Source of the DNA: Roseobacter sp. GAI101 | GTDB taxonomy: Bacteria; Pseudomonadota; Alphaproteobacteria; Rhodobacterales; Rhodobacteraceae | Direction: 5' to 3' | Assembly: GCF_000156335.1 (NCBI RefSeq) | Contig: NZ_DS999213.1 | Coordinates: forward strand, 2,342,995 to 2,390,726 | DNA length: 47,732 nucleotides | Shown here: positions 35,513 through 43,862 of the stretch, piece by piece | How the letters are laid out: each line of letters starts with the position of its first letter | How positions within the stretch are numbered: the first letter of the stretch is position 1 | Notes under the pieces: generated by a model | Database searches by the model: none | Told to the model about the DNA's origin: nothing | The model's input: the letters and a program-made list of their open reading frames with translations, nothing else | Translations under genes and position numbers: made by a program

Positions 35513-36625
35513 TCAGTCATCTTCGCCCAACTTGGGTGCCGCACGATGAAGCGCCAGTTCCGCCCCTGAGAACACGAAGGGGGATCTGATCCCAGGCACG
35601 CCGTCCAGCTCGACCTTCATGCCCCGTGCAATCACCTGAGGATCATCGAACATATCGGCCATATCGTTGATCGGCCCGGCAGGCACGCCCTTGTCTTCGC
35701 ATGCGGCCAGCAGGTCGTCACGGGTGCGCATGCGTGTCGCTTCATTCAGTCGGCGGATCATCTCGGGGCGGTTTGCGACGCGGTCAGAGTTTTTCGCGTA
35801 GTCCGCCGCCTCTGCCATATCGTCCAGCCCGAGCATCCGACACAGGCGTTGGAATTGCCCGTCATTGCCGGTCGCGATGATCAGGTGCCCGTCGGAGGAT
35901 TCAAACACCTCATAGGGGGTCAGGTTCGGGTGTGCATTGCCCATCCGGGTCGGGGCCTTGCCCGTCGTCAGATAGTTCATCGCCTGATTGCCCGTTACAG
36001 CCACCGCGCAGTCAAGCAGCGCCATGTCGATATGCTGGCCCACACCCGTCTGGCTGCGCTGGTGCACAGCGGCCAGAATGGCTGTGGTCGCATAAATGCC
36101 GGTGAAGATATCGGTAATCGCCATCCCGTGTTTTTGCGGCTGGCCATCCGCCTCGCCGGTGATCGACATCAGACCGGACATCCCCTGAATGATGAAATCA
36201 TAGCCCGCGCGATGCGCATAGGGGCCCGTCTGACCAAAACCCGTGATCGAACAATAGATCAACTTGGGGAATTGTTTGGACAGGCTGGCGTAGTCCATGC
36301 CGTATTTCGCCAAGCCACCGGTTTTGAAATTCTCGATCAGGATATCGGCGTCGGCCAATAGTTCCTTCATCTTGGCCTGCCCCGCGCCGGTGGTCAGGTC
36401 GACCACGACCGATGCCTTGCCGCGGTTGGCCGAATGAAAATACGAGGCTGATTTATCTTCGCCCCGCTCGATGAACGGAGGCCCCCACTGGCGGGTATCA
36501 TCGCCAGCGGGGCTTTCGACCTTGATCACCTCGCATCCAAGATCGGACAGGGTTTGGCCGGCCCAGGGGCCTGCCAGAATACGCGCCAGCTCAATAACCT
36601 TGAGCCCTTCAAGAGGGGCCGCCAT
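35513..36625 (-). CDS. CaiB/BaiF family CoA-transferase
   Basis: A 370-residue class III CoA-transferase. The N-terminus LEGLKVIELARILAGPWAGQ and SDLGCEVIKVESPAGDD are typical; the catalytic aspartate lies in HRAGYDFIIQGMSGLMS. Such enzymes move CoA between carboxylic acids (formyl-CoA, carnitine, succinyl-CoA and others); no pair partner such as an acyl-CoA dehydrogenase is adjacent, so the substrate is open. Start at 36625 is set by the overlap with the dsbA-like stop (TGATG, one base shared). Confidence 0.92.
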   Translation of the reverse strand: MAAPLEGLKVIELARILAGPWAGQTLSDLGCEVIKVESPAGDDTRQWGPPFIERGEDKSASYFHSANRGKASVVVDLTTGAGQAKMKELLADADILIENFKTGGLAKYGMDYASLSKQFPKLIYCSITGFGQTGPYAHRAGYDFIIQGMSGLMSITGEADGQPQKHGMAITDIFTGIYATTAILAAVHQRSQTGVGQHIDMALLDCAVAVTGNQAMNYLTTGKAPTRMGNAHPNLTPYEVFESSDGHLIIATGNDGQFQRLCRMLGLDDMAEAADYAKNSDRVANRPEMIRRLNEATRMRTRDDLLAACEDKGVPAGPINDMADMFDDPQVIARGMKVELDGVPGIRSPFVFSGAELALHRAAPKLGEDD

Positions 36626-37308
36626 CAGTCGGCCAGCGCTGCGTCGATGATCTCTTTCATCTCTGCATAGGGCATGTTGGAGTATTTCGTGCCGTTGATG
36701 ATAAAGCTTGGTGTGCTGGTGATGTCGTCGGCCTTCTGGTTTTCTTCCCACCAGGCGACCAGTGTCTGCGCCTTGGTGCTGTCCTGCAAGCAGGCCTCGA
36801 GCGTGTCGCCGTCGATCCCGGCAAGGCGACCGATCTTGCGCAACTCACCCACGATGGCTGCAGGCTCACCTGCCCGCACCCATTCGGACTGGCCTTTGTA
36901 GATCAGATCGCTGATGCCAAAGAACTTTTCCTCACCGCCGCAACGCGCGACCATAGACGCCCACAAACCGTAGCGGTCAAAGAACACTTCGCGGTAGGTA
37001 AAGCCGATTTTATCGGTGTCGATGTATTCTGCCTTGAGCTGTTTGTAAGGCCCTTGGTCAAAGGCCGCGCAATGCGGGCAGGTAAAGGATGCATATTCAA
37101 TGATCTGCACCGCAGACTCTGCATTGCCCAGCTTCATTTCCTTGATCGTCGACGTATCCACATCCGCCGTTTCGGTCGTTTGGGCATTCGCCGCGCTTGC
37201 AAGCGGGTTGATCTGTGCGCTGTTCACGGCGTCAGGGCCGCTGAAAACATACCAGCCGCCAGCAGCAGCAACGGCCAAAGCCGCGAGAATTGGGAAAGTG
37301 CGTTTCAT
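36625..37308 (-). CDS. DsbA family thiol:disulfide protein
   Basis: A 227-residue exported thioredoxin-fold protein. An N-terminal hydrophobic segment (ILAALAVAAAGGWYVF) serves as signal or anchor; the active site CPHC is at Cys77-Cys80 in EYASFTCPHCAAF and the cis-proline loop is TSTPSFIINGT. It probably introduces or shuffles disulfides in periplasmic proteins, as for DsbA/BdbD relatives. The thirteen-base spacing from dciA and the one-base overlap with the CoA-transferase suggest a common transcript. Confidence 0.94.
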   Translation of the reverse strand: MKRTFPILAALAVAAAGGWYVFSGPDAVNSAQINPLASAANAQTTETADVDTSTIKEMKLGNAESAVQIIEYASFTCPHCAAFDQGPYKQLKAEYIDTDKIGFTYREVFFDRYGLWASMVARCGGEEKFFGISDLIYKGQSEWVRAGEPAAIVGELRKIGRLAGIDGDTLEACLQDSTKAQTLVAWWEENQKADDITSTPSFIINGTKYSNMPYAEMKEIIDAALAD

Positions 37309-37321
37309 CTGTTTTCCTTTG

Positions 37322-37831
37322 TCAGCGTTTCGTCTTGTTCAATATGTTCTCGCCCAGACGTGCAAGGGCATCGCGCAGGCTTTCGTCGCCCATGGCCCCC
37401 ACGGTTTCCGTGGCGCGCTGGCGCAACACCGGGTCTGCGGGGGCGGCGGCATGCGCTTTGGGCCGTGCCTCGAACGCGACCTGACCTTCGGCAAAGCCGG
37501 TTGCAGCCGTCTGCGTCACCCGCACGCGGGCGATCGCGTTATAGCCGTACACCGCGTTCACCTTGGCGCGCAGTTGTTCCTTTTGCATCTCGAGCATCGG
37601 AGCATTCGACCCGTTGGTCAGCAGCGTCAGGGTTGCCCCCATTCCCGCCCGGCCATAGCTTACCTCGACCGGCCTCGAGATCGACGCAACGTCCTCGCCC
37701 ACGATCTCGGCCCATTGGGTCAACAGCCGGGATTGTGCAAAGCCACGGGTTTCGCTGGCCTGTCTGATCTTTGCAGACAGCAGGCTATCGGTCCGTTTAA
37801 AGCCTTTTGTACTGGTACGCCGTGGCGGCAT
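37322..37831 (-). CDS. DUF721 domain protein (DciA-like)
   Basis: A 169-residue protein with the DUF721 domain: LLTQWAEIVGEDVASISRPV in the first half and VNAVYGYNAIARVRVTQT in the second. DUF721 includes DciA, the ancestral loader of the replicative helicase DnaB in bacteria lacking DnaC; alphaproteobacterial members are often annotated so. A basic N-terminus (PPRRTSTKGFKRTDS) fits nucleic-acid contact. The start at 37831 is divergent from mutY, sharing an 84-base promoter region. Confidence 0.85.
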   Translation of the reverse strand: MPPRRTSTKGFKRTDSLLSAKIRQASETRGFAQSRLLTQWAEIVGEDVASISRPVEVSYGRAGMGATLTLLTNGSNAPMLEMQKEQLRAKVNAVYGYNAIARVRVTQTAATGFAEGQVAFEARPKAHAAAPADPVLRQRATETVGAMGDESLRDALARLGENILNKTKR

Positions 37832-37915
37832 GACTATCTTTCCCGAATGACTTGCCACAACATAGCAATCCCGTCGGGTATCGCCAGCCCAACCCAACCG
37901 CAAAGGCCATAAACA

Positions 37916-38980
37916 TTGCGTGACACAGATGATACAAGCACCCTGCCGCGCATCTTGCTGGAATGGTATGATGTGCACGCCCGCGCCATGCCGTGGCGCG
38001 TTGGCCCCACGGACCGAAAGGCAGGCTTGCGCCCCGATCCATATCGCATCTGGCTAAGCGAAGTCATGCTGCAACAGACCACGGTGGCCACGGTGCGCGA
38101 CTATTTCCAACGCTTCACGGCGCGCTGGCCAACCGTTGCCGATCTTGCCGCTGCCCAAGACGCAGATGTCATGGGGGAATGGGCGGGGCTGGGCTATTAT
38201 GCCCGGGCGCGCAATCTGCTGAAATGCGCCCGCGCTGTCGTGGACCAACATGGCGGAGAGTTTCCGGCCGACCATGCAGCGCTATTGAAACTGCCGGGCA
38301 TCGGGCCATATACGGCGGCGGCGGTTTCATCTATCGCCTTCGATCTGCCCCACGCGGTACTGGACGGCAACGTCGAACGCGTCATGGCGCGGCTTTATGA
38401 AATTCACACCCCCCTGCCCGCCGCCAAACCGGAAATGATGGCCCGCGCCGAAGCGCTGACCCCAAGGGTGCGCCCCGGTGATTACGCCCAAGCCGTGATG
38501 GACCTTGGGGCCACCATCTGTACGCCCAAATCCCCCGCCTGCGGCATCTGCCCGTGGCGCGCCCCATGCGCCGCCCGACAGGCCGGAACCGCGGCAGAGC
38601 TGCCCAAGAAAACGCCCAAGACCCCCAAGCCGGTGCGCCACGGCACGGTCTATCTGGCGCAGCGTGAAGACGGCGCGTGGCTGCTGGAAACGCGCCCCGA
38701 CAAGGGCTTGCTGGGTGGCATGTTGGGCTGGCCCGGGTCGGACTGGATCGATTCCGGCGCGCCGCGCCCGCAAGGCACGCCGCCCGTCGACGCCGACTGG
38801 CAGGTCCTGCCCGGCGAGGTCCGCCACACCTTCACGCATTTCCACCTGATGTTAACCGTCATATACGCCTCTGTGCCCTCAGATCTTTCGCCCGACACCG
38901 GAGAGTTCTTTGCCCCGGACAGATTCCGGCCTTCAGATTTACCAACAGTCATGCGCAAGGCATTTGATCTGGCGCGTTAG
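37916..38980 (+). CDS. mutY: A/G-specific adenine glycosylase
   Basis: A 354-residue DNA glycosylase that removes adenine opposite 8-oxoguanine. It has the catalytic-glutamate motif SEVMLQQTTVATV, the helix-hairpin-helix LPGIGPYTAAAVSSIAF, LDGNVERVMAR with the catalytic aspartate, the iron-sulfur cysteines in CTPKSPACGICPWRAPC (C-x6-C-x2-C-x5-C), and a C-terminal NUDIX-like domain (GEVRHTFTHFHLML). The best start is TTG at 37916, with AAAGG nine bases upstream; no usable ATG lies upstream in frame. Confidence 0.94.
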   Translation: MRDTDDTSTLPRILLEWYDVHARAMPWRVGPTDRKAGLRPDPYRIWLSEVMLQQTTVATVRDYFQRFTARWPTVADLAAAQDADVMGEWAGLGYYARARNLLKCARAVVDQHGGEFPADHAALLKLPGIGPYTAAAVSSIAFDLPHAVLDGNVERVMARLYEIHTPLPAAKPEMMARAEALTPRVRPGDYAQAVMDLGATICTPKSPACGICPWRAPCAARQAGTAAELPKKTPKTPKPVRHGTVYLAQREDGAWLLETRPDKGLLGGMLGWPGSDWIDSGAPRPQGTPPVDADWQVLPGEVRHTFTHFHLMLTVIYASVPSDLSPDTGEFFAPDRFRPSDLPTVMRKAFDLAR

Positions 38981-39054
38981 CGGCAAGGCATCACAGTTCC
39001 AAGGATCGTGAATCTGCGCTACAAAGAACCGACCCTCGTGAAAGCAAACACCTC

Positions 39055-40206
39055 ATGACCAATACATCCACAAATATCAGCACGGATCAGCTGGCGCAGA
39101 TCAAACGGGCACTGCCTTTTGCCTTGTCCTTTGCCCTGATACCGCTGGTTTGGTTAACGGCCTATGCCGGGGGCTGGGCGGTCATCCTGGTGCCCCTCAT
39201 CACGTGGTACCTGTCTTCAATTGTCGACAGCCTCCTGGGCTTGAACCTTGATAATGCCGATCCCGACGCGACGGATGAAGACCTGTTCTGGTACCGCATG
39301 ATCCCGTTGCTCTGGATGCCAGCCCAGCTGGTCACACTGCTGGCGATGCTGTGGTACGTGCCGCAGGCCGACCATCTGGGCGGCTGGGAACGGTTCTTTA
39401 TCTTCTTTGGAATAGGCGTGATGACCGGAACCATCGGCATCAACTATTCCCACGAACTGATGCACCAGAAGAGCAAACTCGAGCGCCTGTGGGCCGACAT
39501 CCTGCTGGCGATGGTGCTCTATTCGCATTTCCGGTCGGAACACCTGCTGGTCCATCACCGCTATGTCGCCACCCCCCGCGACCCGGTAACGGCCCATTAC
39601 AACGAAGGGTTTCACCGCTTTTATCCGCGCGTTCTGCGCCAGTCCTGGAAATCCGCCTTTCGCGCCGAAAAGGCGATGTTGGCACGCAAAGACAGGCCCT
39701 GGACCCATAGAAAGAACCCTTTTTTCAGGTATTGGGCGCTTCAGGGGACGTTTCTGATGCTTGCGCTGCTCCTTGGAGGCTGGGCTGGACTGGGGCTTTT
39801 CCTTGTTCAGGCTGGCACTGCGATCTGGCAGCTTGAGCTGGTCAACTATGTCGAACACTACGGCCTGACCCGCAAACATCTGGGTGACGGAAAATATGAA
39901 CATGTCCAGCCGCATCATTCATGGAACGCCGCGCACCGGGCCTCGAACTGGTTGCTGATCAACCTCCAGCGGCATTCCGACCACCATTACAAGCCGGACC
40001 GACGCTTTCCCGTGCTGCAAACATACGGTGCCTCGGCTGCGCCACAGCTGCCTTACGGCTATCCTGTCATGACCGTCATGGCGATGATGCCATGGGTCTG
40101 GCGGCGCGTCATGAACCCGCGCGTTCGCAAATGGCGCGAGATGTATTACCCGGAAATCACCGACTGGACCGCCTATAACAAGGGGACGACACCGTACCCT
40201 CGTTGA
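39055..40206 (+). CDS. alkB: Alkane 1-monooxygenase (AlkB family)
   Basis: A 383-residue integral membrane di-iron hydroxylase that oxidises medium-chain n-alkanes or related chains at the terminal carbon. All histidine boxes are present: HELMH (133-137), HLLVHH (163-168) and HSDHH (307-311), as is the NYVEHYGL segment specific to alkane-type enzymes. Several hydrophobic segments precede and separate the boxes. Neither rubredoxin nor rubredoxin reductase is next to it, so electron partners must be elsewhere. The start lacks a strong ribosome-binding site. Confidence 0.94.
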   Translation: MTNTSTNISTDQLAQIKRALPFALSFALIPLVWLTAYAGGWAVILVPLITWYLSSIVDSLLGLNLDNADPDATDEDLFWYRMIPLLWMPAQLVTLLAMLWYVPQADHLGGWERFFIFFGIGVMTGTIGINYSHELMHQKSKLERLWADILLAMVLYSHFRSEHLLVHHRYVATPRDPVTAHYNEGFHRFYPRVLRQSWKSAFRAEKAMLARKDRPWTHRKNPFFRYWALQGTFLMLALLLGGWAGLGLFLVQAGTAIWQLELVNYVEHYGLTRKHLGDGKYEHVQPHHSWNAAHRASNWLLINLQRHSDHHYKPDRRFPVLQTYGASAAPQLPYGYPVMTVMAMMPWVWRRVMNPRVRKWREMYYPEITDWTAYNKGTTPYPR

Positions 40207-40264
40207 TGGCCCGCGTTGACGAGATGTTAATCCGATCCTGACATCAAATAATATCGGTTCATTT

Positions 40265-40274
40265 GGGGGGGGGG
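40265..40274 (+). repeat. G10 homopolymer at the ribosome-binding position
   Basis: Ten consecutive Gs end five bases before the ATG of the single-domain receiver gene, so they supply the Shine-Dalgarno-like sequence. Homopolymers of this length can vary by slippage. Here changes would not shift the reading frame but could alter the position or strength of the ribosome-binding site and the promoter spacing. The effect is inference. Confidence 0.6.
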
Positions 40275-40279
40275 ATATT

Positions 40280-40714
40280 ATGATCAGTCAGCAACAGCGA
40301 CGCCGGACACAGGGTACAGAGAGGGTGCCAACCTGTCTGATCATCGAAGACAGCAGATTTGATCAGCAAAGAATGACGCGGATGATCAACAAATTCGCGG
40401 AAGACATGCAGGTCTATGTCGCAACAACCCTTAGGGAAGCGCGCCGTACGCTGGCAGAAAACCGGGTTTCGGTGATCTTGCTCGACAACAACCTGCCCGA
40501 CGGGCTTGGCGCGGACTTTGCAATCGAACTGGCCGACCTGAAGGTGTTTTCCCATATCCCGGTGGTCATGGTCAGCGACTGGCCCTCGCCGTTCATGTGG
40601 GAAAAAGCCGCAACAGCCGGTGTGCTTCATGTCGTGAACAAGGCGGAATTTGGCAAGCATTACCTGATGGATGCCCTCAGACACGCCAAGACCAGACAGG
40701 CCCCCGTACATTAA
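40280..40714 (+). CDS. Single-domain response regulator (receiver only)
   Basis: A 144-residue protein consisting of a CheY-like receiver. The acidic pair is Glu23-Asp24 in CLIIEDSRFDQQ, the phospho-acceptor is Asp69 in VILLDNNLPDG, Ser99 in VVMVSDW takes the Thr/Ser position, and Lys121 in VVNKAEF the conserved lysine. There is no output domain, so it should act by protein contact, as CheY or Spo0F-type shuttles do. It has no adjacent histidine kinase. It lies 73 bases after alkB, but a functional link is unproven. Confidence 0.9.
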   Translation: MISQQQRRRTQGTERVPTCLIIEDSRFDQQRMTRMINKFAEDMQVYVATTLREARRTLAENRVSVILLDNNLPDGLGADFAIELADLKVFSHIPVVMVSDWPSPFMWEKAATAGVLHVVNKAEFGKHYLMDALRHAKTRQAPVH

Positions 40715-40738
40715 GGCTGGTCCGAAGGCCATGAATCC

Positions 40739-40766
40739 AAAAAGACCCCGCCAAATAGGCGGGGCC
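40739..40766 (-). terminator. Rho-independent terminator of ccrM
   Basis: On the minus strand GGCGGGG arms (40746-40752 and 40758-40764, seven pairs, five-base loop) are followed by TTTTT. It lies about 90 bases after the ccrM stop. It may also help end the receiver transcript from the other side, though without a T tract on that strand. Confidence 0.85.
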
Positions 40767-40854
40767 AAGGTAAGTGCATTTTATAGCGCTCCTTCAAAGG
40801 AAGGGCGCAAGCACCAGCGGTGTTCATAAACTTGTGAGGAAATCGGGTGGAGGC

Positions 40855-42054
<1,200 letters not shown>

Positions 42055-42058
42055 TTAG

Positions 42059-42676
42059 TTATTTATCTTGATACAACATCTTGTGTACCGGCTTGAACAA
42101 ACGTCTATGGTGTGGGGTCACCCCAAGATTTTGAAGCGCCTCTATGTGGCTTTTCGACCCATATCCCATGTTCGTTTCCCAGCCATAACCGGGGTGCTGT
42201 TGCGCCAATGACAACATGACACAATCCCGACATATTTTGGCCATAATTGAGGCAGCCGAAATCGACTGGGACCGTGCATCCCCCTTGATCACTGTCTGCG
42301 ATTTGATCGCCAGATCACGCGGGACCATATTGCCATCAATCAGCGCGAAATCAGCAGGCGTGCGCAGGCCGTCCAGGGCCCTCACCATCGCCAGATGGCT
42401 GGCGCGCAAAATATTCAGCTCCTCGATCTCCTCGACCGAGGCATGGGCGATGCTTACATCCGCCACCGCCATAATTTCGTCATACAATCGTTCCCGCGCC
42501 CGCTTGGTCAACTTCTTGGAATCGTTCAGGCCTTCGGGAATGCGCGCAGGGTCCAAAACCACGGCCGCCGCCGTTACAGGCCCCGCCAAGGGTCCGCGTC
42601 CAACCTCATCAACACCCGCCACCCGCGCAAAGCCGCGCGCATAAGCATCCCGTTCAAATTCAAAATCTGGTCCCAT
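42059..42676 (-). CDS. rnhB: Ribonuclease HII
   Basis: A 205-residue type 2 RNase H that removes ribonucleotides and RNA primers from DNA. The motif VAGVDEVGRGPLAGPV supplies the first acidic residues; FALIDGNMVP contributes the next aspartate, with KGDARSQSISAASIMAKICRD split here as KGDARSQSISAAS and IMAKICRD, and YGWETNMGYGSKSH near the end. The open frame extends upstream, but MGPDFEFERDAYARG gives family length and has GGGGAC ahead. It lies upstream of ccrM on the same strand. Confidence 0.95.
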   Translation of the reverse strand: MGPDFEFERDAYARGFARVAGVDEVGRGPLAGPVTAAAVVLDPARIPEGLNDSKKLTKRARERLYDEIMAVADVSIAHASVEEIEELNILRASHLAMVRALDGLRTPADFALIDGNMVPRDLAIKSQTVIKGDARSQSISAASIMAKICRDCVMLSLAQQHPGYGWETNMGYGSKSHIEALQNLGVTPHHRRLFKPVHKMLYQDK

Positions 42677-42753
42677 AGGTCCCCGAAACACCAGGCGTGA
42701 AGAAACCTCAACCCTGATCTCTTCTCTGGCTCTTAAATATCCTCGCCGAAGGC

Positions 42754-42779
42754 TGTCCAAAACACTTCTGTTTTGGACA
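42754..42779. repeat. Perfect inverted repeat upstream of rnhB
   Basis: TGTCCAAAAC (42754-42763) and GTTTTGGACA (42770-42779) form a perfect 10-base stem with a six-base loop, between the upstream gene's terminator and rnhB. The Ts lie on the wrong side for it to terminate minus-strand transcripts. It adjoins a GCCTTCGGCGAGGATATTT stretch resembling an intergenic sequence common in Rhodobacterales. Confidence 0.5.
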
Positions 42780-42780
42780 T

Positions 42781-42812
42781 AAAAAAGGGAGAGATGCCCG
42801 AACACCTCTCCC
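42781..42812 (-). terminator. Rho-independent terminator of the cysteine-repeat protein gene
   Basis: On the minus strand GGGAGAG (42806-42812 side) pairs with CTCTCCC (42787-42793 side) across a 12-base loop, followed by TTTTTT. It starts about 46 bases after the stop of the minus-strand gene at 42859. Confidence 0.78.
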
Positions 42813-42858
42813 CCACACCCGGGCGACAAACAATCCGCCCGGTTTCGGCACGCGGAAA

Positions 42859-43386
42859 TTAACCGCGCGCCAAACTGTATCCGGCCCCGCGCAAGCAGCG
42901 GGCATCATAGCCGACACGCTTCCCTTGCACTGTCCGGATCCTTTGCGCGCATTGCTGCGGCAAACGATTTGCATGACGATAATTCTTTTCAAGACACCGA
43001 CGCCCGAACATCAGCACCGATCCGCGGCGGGTCTCGAAGCTTTGAAAACAACGCTGTGGCAACAGCTTGTCGTCATGGCGCGCCCGATTGTTCTTGTGGC
43101 CATACCCCCGCGGCAACGGCCGTGGTTGCACCTGATGACGCTGCTCAACCCGCGGCGCGCGGTACACGGGCGCAGGATCGACACGGTGACGGGTGACCGC
43201 CTGCTCCCGGTTATCCTCCCGCTTGTTGCGGTCGTGGATGATTTTCCCGATGATCGCGACCCCCAGAACCCCGGCAGCGATGCGGGCAAGGTCACGGTTA
43301 CGTTCCCCGGCAGCGGCCGCGGTTGCGCTGATCGCTGTGACGGCAATAGAGACCGCGGCGATGGTTGCGATAAACTTGCGGTACAT
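42859..43386 (-). CDS. Exported protein with paired cysteine repeats, function unknown
   Basis: A 175-residue protein I cannot assign. A signal peptide (IATIAAVSIAVTAISATAAAA) is followed by a hydrophobic stretch around 35-51 (IAAGVLGVAIIGKII), a charged region of Arg, Asp, Glu and His (52-108), and two related C-terminal units. The first begins LPQRCFQSFETRR (109 on) and the second LPQQCAQRIRTVQ (142 on); each has a second cysteine exactly 18 residues later (Cys113/131 and 146/164) in an R-C-L context. Two disulfide-linked repeats in the periplasm or outside the cell are likely. It is divergent from the next gene across 182 bases holding two palindromes. Confidence 0.8.
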   Translation of the reverse strand: MYRKFIATIAAVSIAVTAISATAAAAGERNRDLARIAAGVLGVAIIGKIIHDRNKREDNREQAVTRHRVDPAPVYRAPRVEQRHQVQPRPLPRGYGHKNNRARHDDKLLPQRCFQSFETRRGSVLMFGRRCLEKNYRHANRLPQQCAQRIRTVQGKRVGYDARCLRGAGYSLARG

Positions 43387-43483
43387 AGGTCTGATCCTTT
43401 CTCAACAAGACACGGGTCCAGCCCCATGCAAAGCCACGATGATGGCTATACCCCAACCTCGCCCCGACCCCCAAAGACAGGCA

Positions 43484-43501
43484 ATAACATCCCGATGTTA
43501 T
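43484..43501. promoter_or_regulatory. 18-bp palindrome in a divergent intergenic region
   Basis: ATAACATC and GATGTTAT form a perfect eight-base palindrome around CC. It lies near the middle of the gap between the minus-strand exported protein and the plus-strand gene at 43569. Shape and position are those of an operator for a dimeric regulator able to control both genes; the regulator is unknown. Confidence 0.55.
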
Positions 43502-43528
43502 CCGATATCACCGCACCCAAACCCCATT

Positions 43529-43543
43529 GGATATTGAATATCC
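43529..43543. promoter_or_regulatory. 15-bp palindrome near the 43569 start
   Basis: GGATAT and ATATCC surround TGA, a perfect six-base palindrome ending 25 bases before the ATG at 43569. It may be an operator half of the same region or part of a promoter. Confidence 0.4.
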
Positions 43544-43568
43544 GCTGGCAAAGGCGCACTCTGTCTCT

Positions 43569-43862
43569 ATGAAACGCATATCCCTCGCCGTGCTGATATC
43601 AGCCGCCTTCGGCCTCGCCGCGCTGCCCGCTCAGGCGGCAGGCTGTTATGCCGATTACAAGGCCAAACAAGAAAACCCTTTGCGCCTGCATTACGGTGTG
43701 GCGCAGATATCAGGTGCCTGTGACCGCGCTGCCTCGCAGGCCGAACTCACACAACGCCTTGCAGCGAAGGGCTGGACACTTCTTACGGTGATCTCGGTTT
43801 TCGGCGAAGACGGGCTTAACCAAAGGAGAGACAGTGCAGGACAAAACTTCCTACGCTTCTGA
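43569..43862 (+). CDS. Small exported protein, function unknown
   Basis: A 97-residue protein with a signal peptide (SLAVLISAAFGLAALPAQA, cut before AGCYADY) and two cysteines in the mature part, Cys26 and Cys51, that may pair. The mature sequence GCYADYKAKQENPLRLHYGV and ELTQRLAAKGWTLLTVISVF looks like a conserved Rhodobacteraceae family I have seen only as hypothetical. Its last 29 bases overlap the start of the following membrane protein, and that gene's ribosome-binding site lies inside it, so the two are translationally linked. Confidence 0.82.
   Translation: MKRISLAVLISAAFGLAALPAQAAGCYADYKAKQENPLRLHYGVAQISGACDRAASQAELTQRLAAKGWTLLTVISVFGEDGLNQRRDSAGQNFLRF

Noticed and set aside
40216..40254. 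Sigma-70-like promoter (TTGACG ... TAATAT) before the receiver gene
   Set aside because: The two boxes are 27 bases apart, too far for a normal promoter.
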